A DNA stretch of 64,000 bases from Pseudomonadota bacterium (GCA_023412805.1 JAEZRM010000008.1:1-64000); one strand, 5' to 3'. Shown: positions 34,581 through 44,307, numbered from the stretch's first letter. Notes: a model not told the origin generated them from the letters alone. Program-made: numbers and translations.

Positions 34581-34619
34581 GGCCCCGGCGGGTGATCGGC
34601 CCGCCGGGGCCTTTGCTTT
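34581..34619 (+). terminator. Rho-independent terminator after DUF35 gene
   Basis: GGCCCCGGCGGG (34581-34592) pairs perfectly over 12 bp with CCCGCCGGGGCC (34600-34611) across a seven-base loop, followed by TTTGCTTT. It ends the thiolase-like/DUF35 transcript. Confidence 0.9.
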
Positions 34620-34649
34620 GGGCCTCGGGCCGTCCGCCCGCATCGTCTT

Positions 34650-34745
34650 CAGGCAGAGTGCCTGCTCGCGCCGCAGTTTCGGCGCCGTTCGCGACTGATT
34701 AGCAGGCAACGCACGCTCTCAGCCTTATTTTCAGGCAGCGCACGC
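34650..34745 (+). promoter_or_regulatory. Cluster of CAGGCA elements, candidate activator sites
   Basis: The palindrome CAGGCA-GAG-TGCCTG lies at 34650-34664. CAGGCAACGCACGC at 34703-34716 and CAGGCAGCGCACGC at 34732-34745 are direct repeats 29 bp apart. They lie about 70-160 bp upstream of the sigma-54 promoter, where enhancer sites are expected, but they do not match the usual NtrC consensus closely. Confidence 0.4.
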
Positions 34746-34812
34746 ACCCCTCTCCATCCCTCTCGAAGCCTTAGCTCGCTGAATACGCTGCATTTTCCCC
34801 TGCGCAGACGCG

Positions 34813-34828
34813 TTGGCACACGGCTTGC
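34813..34828 (+). promoter_or_regulatory. Sigma-54 (RpoN) promoter of urtABCDE
   Basis: TTGGCAC (34813-34819), five bases, then TTGC (34825-34828) gives GG and GC dinucleotides exactly 10 bp apart, the -24/-12 signature (TGGCAC-N5-TTGC). Transcription would start near 34840, about 31 bp before the urtA ATG. It implies nitrogen-responsive expression, normally through NtrC. Confidence 0.85.
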
Positions 34829-34870
34829 GACCACTGTTAACCGTCAGTTCACCGGTTACAGGAGGAAAGC

Positions 34871-36166
34871 ATGCTGAAACGTCGGAATGTGCTCGCGGGG
34901 ATAGCCGCGACGGCACTGGCGGGAGGCACATTGTTTGCGGGCACTCCGCTCGCTCAAGCCCAAGACACGATCAAAGTCGGCGTGCTCCACTCGCTCTCCG
35001 GCACGATGGCGATCAGCGAAACGACGCTCAAGGACACAATGCTGTTCCTGATCGAGGAGCAGAACAAGAAGGGCGGCGTGCTCGGCAAGAAGCTCGAGGC
35101 CGTCGTCGTCGATCCCGCTTCGAACTGGCCGCTCTTCGCCGAGAAGGCGCGCGAACTCATCACGCAGCACAAAGTCTCGGCCGTATTCGGCTGCTGGACG
35201 AGCGTCAGCCGCAAGTCCGTGCTCCCGGTCTTCAAGGAGCTCAACAACATCCTCTTCTACCCCGTGCAGTACGAGGGCGAGGAGAGCGAGCGCAACGTCT
35301 TCTACACGGGCGCGGCGCCGAACCAGCAGGCCATTCCGGCCGTCGACTATCTCATGAGCAAGGACGGCGGCGAGGTGAAGCGGTGGGTGCTCGCGGGCAC
35401 CGACTACGTCTATCCGCGCACGACCAACCGCATTCTCGAAGCCTACCTCCTCGCCAAGGGCGTCGCGAAGGAGGACATCATGATCAACTACACGCCATTC
35501 GGTCATTCCGACTGGCAGACGATCGTGTCCGACATCGTGAAGTTCGGCTCGGGCGGTAAGAAGACCGCCGTCGTCTCCACCATCAACGGCGACGCCAACG
35601 TGCCCTTCTACAAGGAGCTCGCCAACAAGGGCGTGAAGGCGACCGACATCCCGGTTGTGGCGTTCTCGGTCGGCGAGGAAGAGCTCGCGGGCCTCGACAC
35701 CAAGGATCTCGTCGGCCATCTCTCCGCCTGGAACTATTTCCAGTCGGTCAAGAACCCGGCGAACGACGAGTTCATCAAGAAGTGGCAGGCCTTCACGAAG
35801 AATCCGAAGCGCGTGACCAACGATCCGATGGAGGCACACGTCATCGGCTTCGCCATGTGGGTCAAGGCCGTCGAGAAGGCCGGCACGTTCGACGTCGACA
35901 AGGTCATCGACGCTCTGCCCGGTATCGAAGCGCCGAACCTGACGGGCGGCATCTCGAAGATGCTTCCGAACCACCACATCACCAAGCCCGTGCTGATCGG
36001 CGAAATCCGCGCCGACGGTCAGTATGACGTCGTGTGGCAGACGAAAGACCTCGTCCCTGGCGACGCATGGACCGACTACCTCGAAGGCTCGAAGGATCTC
36101 GAAGCCGACTGGGTCGGCAAGAAGTGCGGCAACTTCAACACCAAGACAGGTAAGTGCGGCTCCTGA
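34871..36166 (+). CDS. urtA: Urea ABC transporter substrate-binding protein UrtA
   Basis: A 431-residue periplasmic protein that captures urea. The signal peptide begins MLKRRNVLAGIAATAL and ends around AQAQ; the KRRNVL start could be Tat- or Sec-targeted. UrtA-specific sequences are present: VGVLHSLSGTMAISETTLKD, FGCWTSVSRKSVLPVFKE, LFYPVQYEGEE, and the late GPNHH-like LPNHHITKPV. CAGGAGGAAAGC precedes ATG 34871. It heads urtABCDE and lies 31 bp after the predicted sigma-54 start site. A 142-bp gap with a hairpin separates it from urtB, probably letting urtA be made in excess. Confidence 0.96.
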   Translation: MLKRRNVLAGIAATALAGGTLFAGTPLAQAQDTIKVGVLHSLSGTMAISETTLKDTMLFLIEEQNKKGGVLGKKLEAVVVDPASNWPLFAEKARELITQHKVSAVFGCWTSVSRKSVLPVFKELNNILFYPVQYEGEESERNVFYTGAAPNQQAIPAVDYLMSKDGGEVKRWVLAGTDYVYPRTTNRILEAYLLAKGVAKEDIMINYTPFGHSDWQTIVSDIVKFGSGGKKTAVVSTINGDANVPFYKELANKGVKATDIPVVAFSVGEEELAGLDTKDLVGHLSAWNYFQSVKNPANDEFIKKWQAFTKNPKRVTNDPMEAHVIGFAMWVKAVEKAGTFDVDKVIDALPGIEAPNLTGGISKMLPNHHITKPVLIGEIRADGQYDVVWQTKDLVPGDAWTDYLEGSKDLEADWVGKKCGNFNTKTGKCGS

Positions 36167-36225
36167 CGCCTGCGACTGACGGCGTGTCCTCCACCACGTC
36201 ACAGCTTGCAAGCACGCGCATGTGT

Positions 36226-36248
36226 CTCCCCGCCACGTTGGCGGGGAG
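36226..36248. promoter_or_regulatory. Intra-operon hairpin between urtA and urtB
   Basis: CTCCCCGCCA (36226-36235) pairs with TGGCGGGGAG (36239-36248), a perfect 10-bp stem with a three-base loop and no T tract. It may stabilise urtA mRNA or reduce read-through into urtB. Its stem resembles one arm of the mosaic repeat. Confidence 0.55.
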
Positions 36249-36308
36249 GCCATCTCGAAAAACCGATAACTGACCGCTCGGCGTACTCGACCGGAATGAA
36301 GAGGGCCC

Positions 36309-37925
36309 ATGCACCGGTTCATACGTATCGCCCTGCTTGTCGCAGCGCTCGCGGGCGGCTGGCTCACCAGCCCGATACCCGCTAACGCTGCTCCCGAGGA
36401 TCTCGCCGCGGGCCTCACCCTGATTGCCAAGGACAGCTTCAACGATACCGCCGCCGGTATCGACGCGATCGCGCGCTCGGGCGCGCCGCACGCCGCGACG
36501 CTGATCGAAGCACTGCAGGATGGCCGCCTGCTCATCAATGCCGCAAACCAGAAGATCTACTACCGCGACGCCGCCGGTGCCGTTCGTGATGCCGCGACCA
36601 ATGACGTCGTCGCCGCGCCGCCGGATAATCTTTCCGCGGCCCGCATGAACAATCGCGTCCGCACTGCTGCCAGCGCGGCGATGGGCGCCCTCAGCCTGAT
36701 GAACCCGGATCCAGCGCGCCGCATCCAGGCTGCGCAGGCCGTGATGAAGTCTCGTGACGAGGCCGCGCTGCCGGTACTCGACGCGGCAATTGCGGCCGAG
36801 AAGGACACCAAGGTGCGCACCGAGCTGCAGCTCGCCTGGGCCGCCGTCACGTTCGTCAAGAAGGACGCGGCGGAGGCGCAGCGCCTCGAGGCGATCGCGC
36901 TCCTGCGCGACAGTGGCACCCGCGACGCGCTATCGATCCTGCGCACCCTTCCAGCGGACACCGCCGGGCCTGCGCGCGCGGCGGCGGACAGTGCGATCCA
37001 ATCCATCGATCAGCGTCTGGCGCTGTGGGGCTACGCACAGAATTTCTGGTACGGCATATCGCTCGGCTCTGTTCTGCTGATCGCCGCGATCGGCCTCGCG
37101 ATCACGTTCGGCGTCATGGGCGTCATCAACATGGCGCACGGCGAGATGGTCATGCTCGGCGCCTACGCGACATTCATCGTGCAGGAATTCTGCCGCAGCT
37201 ATGCGCCGGGCCTTTTCGACTATTCGCTCGTGCTTGCCATCCCGCTCGCATTCCTCATAGCCGGCGGCGTCGGCGTCGCGATCGAGCGCGGCATCATCCG
37301 CCATCTCTATGGCCGTCCGCTCGAAACACTGCTCGCCACCTGGGGCATCAGCCTCATTCTGCAGCAGGCTGTGCGCACGGCCTTCGGCCCGACGAACCGC
37401 GAAGTCGGAACCCCGCAGTTCATGTCCGGCGCCATGGAGGTCGGCGGTCTCGTCATCACCTGGAACCGGCTCTACATCGTCATTTTCGCGGCCCTCATCT
37501 TCGTCGGGCTGCTGCTGGCACTGCGCTATACGCCACTCGGCCTGCACATGCGCGCCGTCACGCAGAACCGGCGCATGGCTTCCTCGATGGGCATCCGCAC
37601 GGGCCGCGTCGACGCGCTGACCTTCGGCCTCGGCTCCGGGATCGCCGGCCTTGCCGGCGTCGCGCTCTCGCAGATCGACAACGTCAGCCCGAACCTCGGC
37701 CAGAGCTACATCATCGACAGCTTCCTCGTCGTCGTGTTCGGCGGTGTCGGAAATCTCTGGGGCACGCTTGTCGGTGCGCTCTCGATCGGTATGGCGAACA
37801 AGCTGCTCGAACCCTACGCGGGCGCGGTGCTCGGCAAGATCATCCTGCTCGTCGCCATCATCTTCTTCATCCAGAAGCGGCCGCGCGGCCTGTTCGCACT
37901 CAAGGGGAGGGCCGTCGAGGCATGA
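36309..37925 (+). CDS. urtB: Urea ABC transporter permease UrtB
   Basis: A 538-residue LivH-type permease with the N-terminal extension typical of UrtB: a signal-like segment, then about 220 residues of helical periplasmic repeats (AAPEDLAAGLTLI to SIDQRLALWGYAQ). The membrane domain follows (about 245-535) with VMGVINMAHGEMVMLGAY, the usual LivH-family signature, and LRYTPLGLHMRAVTQNRRMA in the cytoplasmic coupling loop. It forms the membrane channel with UrtC. Its stop codon overlaps the urtC start (ATGA). Confidence 0.95.
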   Translation: MHRFIRIALLVAALAGGWLTSPIPANAAPEDLAAGLTLIAKDSFNDTAAGIDAIARSGAPHAATLIEALQDGRLLINAANQKIYYRDAAGAVRDAATNDVVAAPPDNLSAARMNNRVRTAASAAMGALSLMNPDPARRIQAAQAVMKSRDEAALPVLDAAIAAEKDTKVRTELQLAWAAVTFVKKDAAEAQRLEAIALLRDSGTRDALSILRTLPADTAGPARAAADSAIQSIDQRLALWGYAQNFWYGISLGSVLLIAAIGLAITFGVMGVINMAHGEMVMLGAYATFIVQEFCRSYAPGLFDYSLVLAIPLAFLIAGGVGVAIERGIIRHLYGRPLETLLATWGISLILQQAVRTAFGPTNREVGTPQFMSGAMEVGGLVITWNRLYIVIFAALIFVGLLLALRYTPLGLHMRAVTQNRRMASSMGIRTGRVDALTFGLGSGIAGLAGVALSQIDNVSPNLGQSYIIDSFLVVVFGGVGNLWGTLVGALSIGMANKLLEPYAGAVLGKIILLVAIIFFIQKRPRGLFALKGRAVEA

Positions 37926-39073
37926 TCACGCGCGCGCTCCTCGCCGACGACCGAACGGGAAAGTGGTTCCTCGCGATCGTGCTCGGCCTCGCCATCGTCG
38001 TGCCGATCCTGCATCTCGCCGTGCCGGAAGGATCACCTTTCCATATCTCGACGGCGACGCTGGCACTGCTCGGCAAGTATCTCTGCTTCGCGCTTCTCGC
38101 GCTGTCGCTCGATCTCGTCTGGGGCTACTGCGGCATTCTCTCGCTCGGCCACGGTGCCTTCTTTGCACTAGGCGGCTACGCCATGGGCATGTACCTCATG
38201 CGCCAGATCGGCACGCGGGGCGTCTATGCGCACCCCGAGCTTCCCGACTTCATGGTCTTCCTGAACTGGAAAGAGTTGCCATGGTATTGGTACGGTTTCG
38301 AGAACGCCTGGTTTGCCTTCCTCATGGTGATGGCGGTCCCAGGCCTGCTCGCGTTCGTGTTCGGCTGGTTCGCCTTCCGAAGTCGCGTGACGGGCGTGTA
38401 CCTGTCGATCATCACGCAGGCGCTGACCTACGCGCTCATGCTGGCGTTCTTCCGCAACGACATGGGCTTCGGCGGCAACAACGGCCTGACCGACTTCAAG
38501 GACATTCTGGGCTTTCCGGTCCAGGCGAACACGACGCGAGCCGCACTTTTCGCAGCCTCGGCAATAGCGCTGGCTCTCGGATACCTCGCGGCGCGGGCCA
38601 TCGTGTCGTCGCGTCTCGGCAAGGTTCTCGTCTCGATTCGTGATGCGGAGAGCCGCACGCGCTTCCTCGGTTACCGCGTCGAGCACTACAAGACCTTTGT
38701 CTTCACGGTTTCAGCCATCATGGCCGGCATCGCCGGTGCGCTCTATGTGCCGCAGGTCGGCATCATCAATCCGAGCGAGTTTCTGCCGGCGAACTCCATC
38801 GAGATCGTGATCTGGGTCGCGGTCGGCGGCCGCGGCACGCTTGCAGGCGCCGCGCTCGGCGCCGTGCTCGTGAACTTCGCCAAGACGACCTTCACGACGG
38901 GCTTTCTCGCGCCCTACTGGCTCTTCGCGCTCGGCGCACTCTTCGTCATCACGACGATCTGGCTACCGAAGGGTATCCTCGGCAAGTTCAATGATCTCTG
39001 GGAGCACTGGCGCTCTTCTCGAGCGGAGAAGAGCGAGGCGAAGCCCACACCCGTTCCACAGCTCGCCGAGTAG
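37922..39073 (+). CDS. urtC: Urea ABC transporter permease UrtC
   Basis: A 383-residue LivM-type permease. Characteristic segments are LDLVWGYCGILSLGHGAFFALGGYAMGMYLMRQI, FRSRVTGVYLSIITQALTYA, and SIRDAESRTRFLGYRVEHYK, the coupling region. About nine or ten membrane helices are seen. The start is ATG 37922, overlapping the urtB stop; the frame is open much further upstream only by chance. The C-terminus after the last helix is charged. urtD begins 9 bp later. Confidence 0.95.
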   Translation: MITRALLADDRTGKWFLAIVLGLAIVVPILHLAVPEGSPFHISTATLALLGKYLCFALLALSLDLVWGYCGILSLGHGAFFALGGYAMGMYLMRQIGTRGVYAHPELPDFMVFLNWKELPWYWYGFENAWFAFLMVMAVPGLLAFVFGWFAFRSRVTGVYLSIITQALTYALMLAFFRNDMGFGGNNGLTDFKDILGFPVQANTTRAALFAASAIALALGYLAARAIVSSRLGKVLVSIRDAESRTRFLGYRVEHYKTFVFTVSAIMAGIAGALYVPQVGIINPSEFLPANSIEIVIWVAVGGRGTLAGAALGAVLVNFAKTTFTTGFLAPYWLFALGALFVITTIWLPKGILGKFNDLWEHWRSSRAEKSEAKPTPVPQLAE

Positions 39074-39082
39074 GAGCTTCTC

Positions 39083-39862
<780 letters not shown>

Positions 39863-39892
39863 TTTGGGCGCTGAAAGACAGGAGACTGCGCC

Positions 39893-40588
39893 ATGCTGAA
39901 GGTCGAAGATGTCGACCTGCACTACGGCGCCGCGCAGGTGCTGCGCGGTGTGAACCTCGAGGTGCGCAAGGGCGAAGTGACATCGCTCATGGGCCGCAAT
40001 GGTGTCGGCAAGACCACGCTCCTGCGCGCGATTGTCGGCCACCATCCGGTCAGCGCCGGGCATATCGAATGGAACGGCCAGACGCTGAACGGCCTGCCGC
40101 CCTACGAGCGCGCGCGGGCCGGCATCGCGATCGTCCCCCAGGGCCGCGAGATCTTCCCACTGCTCACTGTCGCCGAGAACCTGCAAACGGGCCTCGCGCC
40201 GCTCTCAGGCGATAACCGCCAGATCGACGACGAGATCTTCACGCTGTTCCCAGTTCTGAAATCCATGCTCCGGCGGCGGGGCGGCGATCTTTCCGGCGGC
40301 CAGCAGCAGCAGCTCGCGATCGGCCGCGCCCTCGTCATGCGTCCGAGCCTCCTCGTCCTCGACGAGCCGACCGAGGGCATTCAGCCGTCCATCATCAAGG
40401 ACATCGGCCGCGCGATCGACTACCTGCGCAAGAAAGGTGAGATGGCCATCCTGCTCGTCGAGCAGTACTTCGAGTTCGCGCGCGATCTCGCCGACCATTA
40501 CGCGGTCATGGATCGCGGGCAGGTCGTGCTGTCCGGAACCCGCGCCGAAATGGTCGAGGCGGATGTACGCCGCAGGCTGTCGGTCTGA
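39893..40588 (+). CDS. urtE: Urea ABC transporter ATPase UrtE
   Basis: A 231-residue LivF-type ATPase. Walker A is GRNGVGKTT (about 36-44), the signature LSGGQQQQLAIGRALV, Walker B LLVLDEPTEGIQPSI, and the switch His is replaced by Gln in LLVEQYFEFA, as usual for this branch. AIVPQGREIFPLLTV is the Q-loop region. GACAGGAGACTGCGCC precedes ATG 39893. It is the last urt gene; a copy of the mosaic repeat follows 10 bp after the stop and may also act as a transcript end. Confidence 0.95.
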   Translation: MLKVEDVDLHYGAAQVLRGVNLEVRKGEVTSLMGRNGVGKTTLLRAIVGHHPVSAGHIEWNGQTLNGLPPYERARAGIAIVPQGREIFPLLTVAENLQTGLAPLSGDNRQIDDEIFTLFPVLKSMLRRRGGDLSGGQQQQLAIGRALVMRPSLLVLDEPTEGIQPSIIKDIGRAIDYLRKKGEMAILLVEQYFEFARDLADHYAVMDRGQVVLSGTRAEMVEADVRRRLSV

Positions 40589-40597
40589 TGATCTTCC

Positions 40598-40709
40598 CCT
40601 TCTCCCCGTGCTTACGGGGAGAAGGTCGGGATGAGGGGCGGCAAACGCTGACGTTTGCGCGCTCTGCCGCCCCTCACCCTAGCCCCCTCCCCGCACGCGG
40701 GGAGAGGGG
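40598..40709. repeat. Double-hairpin mosaic repeat, copy B (inverted)
   Basis: CCTTCTCCCCG (40598-40608) pairs with CGGGGAGAAGG (40615-40625). GAGGGGCGGC (from 40633) is matched by GCCGCCCCTC (from 40666). A second, slightly imperfect hairpin (CCCCCTCCCCG to CGGGGAGAGGGG) ends at 40709. Arm order is reversed relative to copies at 557 and 61445. It lies just after urtE. Confidence 0.85.
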
Positions 40710-40783
40710 TCAGCGGCGCATCTTCCCTGCCCCAATCCAGATGCTATGCTGTCCTGACCAAACAGCGCGGGAAGGCCTCAGCC

Positions 40784-41278
40784 ATGCGTGTTGTGCGTCT
40801 TGCGACCAGTGCCGTTCTGCTAGCCACTACCACCGCCGTTCTCAACACGCCCGTCGAGCGCGCGCTGGCCCATCCGCCCGCCATCGTCAGCGAAGCCCAG
40901 CGCAAGCTGATCAGCGAGGAGGTCGCTGCCTTTCGCAAGGAGGTTGCCGCAGCCATCAAGGCCAAGGATGCCAAGCGGCTTCAGCGGATGTACGCGCCAT
41001 CCTTCGTGCACACGCACACCTCGGGCAAGACGGACAACAAGAAGGCGCGCATCGCCGCGCTGCTGAAAGGTGATCCCGTCATCGAGACCGCGGCGGTCAG
41101 CGATCTCGTCATCCGCATTCCGAACGACTGGGTCGGCATTGCGACCGGTGTCTCGCCTATCAAATCCGACGATGGCAAGACTTACGACGTCCGTTGGACG
41201 GCAGTGTACACGCGCGAGGGCCAAAGCTGGCACGTCGCCGCCAGCCACGCGACGCGGCTCGGTGAAAGCAGGCCGTGA
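40784..41278 (+). CDS. Secreted NTF2-like (SnoaL/DUF4440) protein
   Basis: A 164-residue protein with a signal peptide (MRVVRLATSAVLLATTTAV, cleavage near ALA-HP) and an NTF2-like fold: helix EEVAAFRKEVAAAIKAKDAKRLQRMYAPSF, a HTHTSGKTDNKKARIAAL loop, and strands ending WTAVYTREGQSWHVAASHATR. It is periplasmic; the ligand or reaction is unknown. The start ATG 40784 opens the signal peptide. No operon partner is seen, since the FMN-binding gene that follows is convergent. Confidence 0.82.
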   Translation: MRVVRLATSAVLLATTTAVLNTPVERALAHPPAIVSEAQRKLISEEVAAFRKEVAAAIKAKDAKRLQRMYAPSFVHTHTSGKTDNKKARIAALLKGDPVIETAAVSDLVIRIPNDWVGIATGVSPIKSDDGKTYDVRWTAVYTREGQSWHVAASHATRLGESRP

Positions 41279-41294
41279 GCCCGCGACCTGCCGA

Positions 41295-41933
41295 TCAGTA
41301 GATCGTCTGCTTGATGCGCTCAGGATATATGCGGTTGTACTCGTCCGCATCAGCGCCCTTCATGGTCGCCGCGACCAGCTCGCCGACGCTCGGCAGTTCC
41401 GAGCGTTTGATCTGCGAGGCCGGATCCCAGAGCTTCGAGCGCACAAGCGCCTTCGTGCACTGGAAGTAGACCTTCTCGATCTCGACGACGATAAGGCTCT
41501 TCGGCACCTGGCGTTGCATCTCGAAGGTGGCGCAAAGCGCTGGATCCGTCGTGATGTGCGCGCGACCGTTGACGCGCAGCGTCTCGCCGACGCCCGGGAT
41601 CAGAAACAGCAGCCCGATGCGTCCGGTCTCGACGATATTGCGCAGCGTATCGATGCGGTTGTTGCCACGCCGATCCGGGATGAGCAGTGTCCGCTCATCC
41701 ACGACCCGCACGAACGACCCGACTGGATCGCCGCGCGGCGTGCAGTCGAGGCCTTCCGAGCCCGCCGAGGCGATGGCGCAGAACGGCGCTTTCTCGATGA
41801 TGGCGCGATAAGGACCATTGAGATGGTCGATCTCCTTGGCGACGGCGGCGCCGCTCGGCGCTCCGTAGAGAGCCTCCAGCTCCGCAAGCGATGTGATGCG
41901 ATGAGAGTTGGTGGCCACAGGTGCGTCGTTCAT
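41295..41933 (-). CDS. Pyridoxamine 5'-phosphate oxidase-fold (FMN-binding) protein
   Basis: A 212-residue split-barrel flavin-binding protein. The pattern FCAIASAGSEGLDCTPRGDP, LLIPDRRGNNRIDTLRNI, GRIGLLFLIPGVGETLRVNGRA and the C-terminal VYFQCTKALVRSKLWDP fits the MSMEG_1061-type subfamily. These bind FMN or F420; whether they act as oxidases, reductases or sensors is mostly unknown, and they are not vitamin B6 enzymes. ATG 41933 begins MNDAPVATNSHRIT; the longer frame to 42449 runs through the 3' part of glcB in another frame and is dropped. Confidence 0.87.
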   Translation of the reverse strand: MNDAPVATNSHRITSLAELEALYGAPSGAAVAKEIDHLNGPYRAIIEKAPFCAIASAGSEGLDCTPRGDPVGSFVRVVDERTLLIPDRRGNNRIDTLRNIVETGRIGLLFLIPGVGETLRVNGRAHITTDPALCATFEMQRQVPKSLIVVEIEKVYFQCTKALVRSKLWDPASQIKRSELPSVGELVAATMKGADADEYNRIYPERIKQTIY

Positions 41934-42006
41934 GCCGGATCCGCCTTTTCTCAAGATCCCCGAGTTCGCCGAAACATAAGGGCTAAGACCACGCAAGTCT
42001 ATCCGC

Positions 42007-44205
42007 TCAGCTTGCCAACCTGTCCCGCGCCTTCGCTTCGAGACGGCGTGCGTGAAGGATCGGCTCGGTATAGCCGCTCGGCTGCTGACGCCCCTTGAGC
42101 ACGAGATCCCGCGCTGCCTGAAACGCAACGGAGCTGTTGAGATCCCGCGCCATAGGCCGGTACGCGGGATCGCCGGCATTCTGCTGATCGACCACTTGCG
42201 CCATGCGCTCCAGGGTTTCGATGACCTGGGCCTCAGTGACCACGCCGTGATGCAGCCAGTTGGCAATGTGCTGGCTCGATATCCGCAGCGTCGCGCGGTC
42301 CTCCATGAGGGCCACGTTGTCGATATCCGGCACCTTCGAGCAGCCGATACCCTGGTCGATCCAGCGCACGACATAGCCGAGTATGCCCTGCGCATTGTTG
42401 TCGAGCTCGCGCTGAATGTCCTCGGCCGACCAGTTCGGTCGATCGGCAATCGGCGGCGTCAGCAGATCGTCGAGACTGGCGCGCTGCCGGCTTGCGATCT
42501 CGGCCTGCCGCGCACCGACGTCGACGAGATGGTAGTGAATAGCGTGCAGCGTCGCGGCAATCGGCGACGGCACCCACGCCGTGCTTGCACCGGCCTCGGG
42601 ATGGGCGATCTTCTCCTTGAGCATCGCCGACATCAGATCAGGCTTGGCCCACATGCCCTTGCCGATCTGCGCCCGCCCGGGGAGGCCGCATGAAATGCCG
42701 ATATCGACGTTGCGGTTCTCGTACGCCTTGATCCACGGCGTCTTCGGCATCTCGGATTTGCGGATCACAGGCCCCGCTTCCATGCTCGTGTGGATCTCGT
42801 CGCCCGTACGATCTAGGAAGCCGGTGTTAATGAAGAACACGCGCGAGCGCGCCGCCCGGATGCACTCTTTGAGGTTCACACTCGTGCGGTGCTCCTCGTC
42901 CATGAGGCCCATCTTGAGGGTATTACGCGGCAAGCCGAGCACGTCCTCGGTCATGCCGAACAGACGGCCCGCGAAAGCAACCTCCTCCGGGCCGTGCATC
43001 TTCGGCTTGACGATATAGATCGAGCTCTCGCGGCTGTTGCGGAATGCGCCGCTGCCCTTGAGATCATGCACACCGATGAGGCTCGTGATCAGCGCATCGA
43101 GAATGCCCTCGGGCGCGGGCACGCCGTCCGCATCGAGGACGCTTGCATCCGTCATGAGATGCCCGGCGTTGCGCACGAGCAGCAGACTGCGCCCCGGCAC
43201 GGAGGCTTCACCCCCATCGGGGAGCTGATAGACGCGATCCGGCTTGAGCTGTCGCCTGGTCGCGCCGCGCGCCGTATGGATCGTCGCTTCGAGCGTGCCC
43301 TTCATCAGGCCCAGCCAGTTGCGGTAGCAGGCCACCTTGTCATCAGGATCGACCGCCGCCGTCGCATCCTCGAAATCGATGATCGTCGTCAGCGCAGCCT
43401 CGACATGCACATCGGCAAGTCCGGCTGGATGAGCGGCGCCCACGGGATTACCACGATCGAAGCGCAGCTCGATGCCGAGACCATTGTGCTCCAGCAGAAT
43501 GGCGCTCGGATTGAAGGGATCACCCCGATAGCCGAGAAATTGCGCACTGTCGGAGAGGTAGGCGCGCGGCTCCGTCGCCCCAACATCGAAAAGCAGTGTG
43601 CCGACCTCGATCGTGCACGCCAGCACCTCGCCATGCGAACGCGTGCCCTTGAGGTTTTCGATCGGCAGGAACGTGTCGAGCCAGTTCCGCACCTGCTCGA
43701 CGACCTTGGCGCCTCGAGCCGGATTGTACGACGCACCGCGCGCCGCACCCGCTTCTTCTGAAATGGCGTCCGACACGTAGAGTGCATCATAGAGCGAGCC
43801 CCAGCGCGCATTGGCGGCATTGAGCGCCATGCGCGCGCTGCTCACCGGCACCACGAGCTGCGGCCCGGCCATTGTTCCGATCTCGGCGTCCACACCCGCC
43901 GTATCGATGGTGAAGTCGGGCCCCTCCGGCACCAGATAGCCGATGCGCTCGAGAAAGGATCGGTAGGCTGCGGGATCGTGCGGCTGACCGCGCCTGGCCT
44001 TATGCCAAGCGTCGATCTCAGCCTGCAAAGCGCCCCGCTTGGCGACGAGTGCGCGGTTATCAGGACCGAGCGTTGTTACGATGCGTTCGAGACCGGTCCA
44101 GAAACTTGCGGGTTCGATGCCGGTACCCGGCAGCGCTTCCTGATCGACGAAGTCGGCGAGGACCTTCGCCACTTTGAGCTGGCCCTTCGAAACGTAGTCG
44201 ATCAT
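42007..44205 (-). CDS. glcB: Malate synthase G
   Basis: A 732-residue malate synthase G, which condenses glyoxylate with acetyl-CoA to malate. The catalytic loop IVKPKMHGPEEVAF contains the family signature, and GLMDEEHRTSVNL with its metal-binding glutamate/aspartate region follows. FFINTGFLDRTGDEIHTSMEAG carries the catalytic Asp region. GVRWIDQGIGCSKVPDI-like (VRWIDQGIGCSKVPD) and the LHHGVVTEAQV end are also typical. Isocitrate lyase is not in this window, so glyoxylate may come from glycolate or purines here. Confidence 0.96.
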   Translation of the reverse strand: MIDYVSKGQLKVAKVLADFVDQEALPGTGIEPASFWTGLERIVTTLGPDNRALVAKRGALQAEIDAWHKARRGQPHDPAAYRSFLERIGYLVPEGPDFTIDTAGVDAEIGTMAGPQLVVPVSSARMALNAANARWGSLYDALYVSDAISEEAGAARGASYNPARGAKVVEQVRNWLDTFLPIENLKGTRSHGEVLACTIEVGTLLFDVGATEPRAYLSDSAQFLGYRGDPFNPSAILLEHNGLGIELRFDRGNPVGAAHPAGLADVHVEAALTTIIDFEDATAAVDPDDKVACYRNWLGLMKGTLEATIHTARGATRRQLKPDRVYQLPDGGEASVPGRSLLLVRNAGHLMTDASVLDADGVPAPEGILDALITSLIGVHDLKGSGAFRNSRESSIYIVKPKMHGPEEVAFAGRLFGMTEDVLGLPRNTLKMGLMDEEHRTSVNLKECIRAARSRVFFINTGFLDRTGDEIHTSMEAGPVIRKSEMPKTPWIKAYENRNVDIGISCGLPGRAQIGKGMWAKPDLMSAMLKEKIAHPEAGASTAWVPSPIAATLHAIHYHLVDVGARQAEIASRQRASLDDLLTPPIADRPNWSAEDIQRELDNNAQGILGYVVRWIDQGIGCSKVPDIDNVALMEDRATLRISSQHIANWLHHGVVTEAQVIETLERMAQVVDQQNAGDPAYRPMARDLNSSVAFQAARDLVLKGRQQPSGYTEPILHARRLEAKARDRLAS

Positions 44206-44307
44206 CGCGGCGTGTTACCCCTGCTCGCTGGAATACATGTTGTACTGCACCATCCATATGGTGGCACTGCAGCATGCGCAGGTTTTTTCGCCGATTGAGG
44301 CCGGAGG

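Larger units (their letters stand above)
34552..34870. other. Intergenic control region between DUF35 and urtA
   Basis: A 319-bp region containing the DUF35 terminator (34581-34619), three CAGGCA-type elements (34650-34664, 34703-34716, 34732-34745) and a sigma-54 promoter (34813-34828). No gene is seen. Confidence 0.8.

Noticed and set aside
34838..34852. TTAA-N7-TTCA near the urtA start as a CtrA box
   Set aside because: One half-site is mismatched and it lies at the sigma-54 start site, so it is better explained by chance.
34856..36538. Open frame of 560 codons on the minus strand
   Set aside because: It is antisense to urtA, which has signal peptide, ribosome site and family motifs.
37025..37921. 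N-terminal extension of urtC
   Set aside because: This is the shifted frame of urtB; the UrtC family start is ATG 37922.
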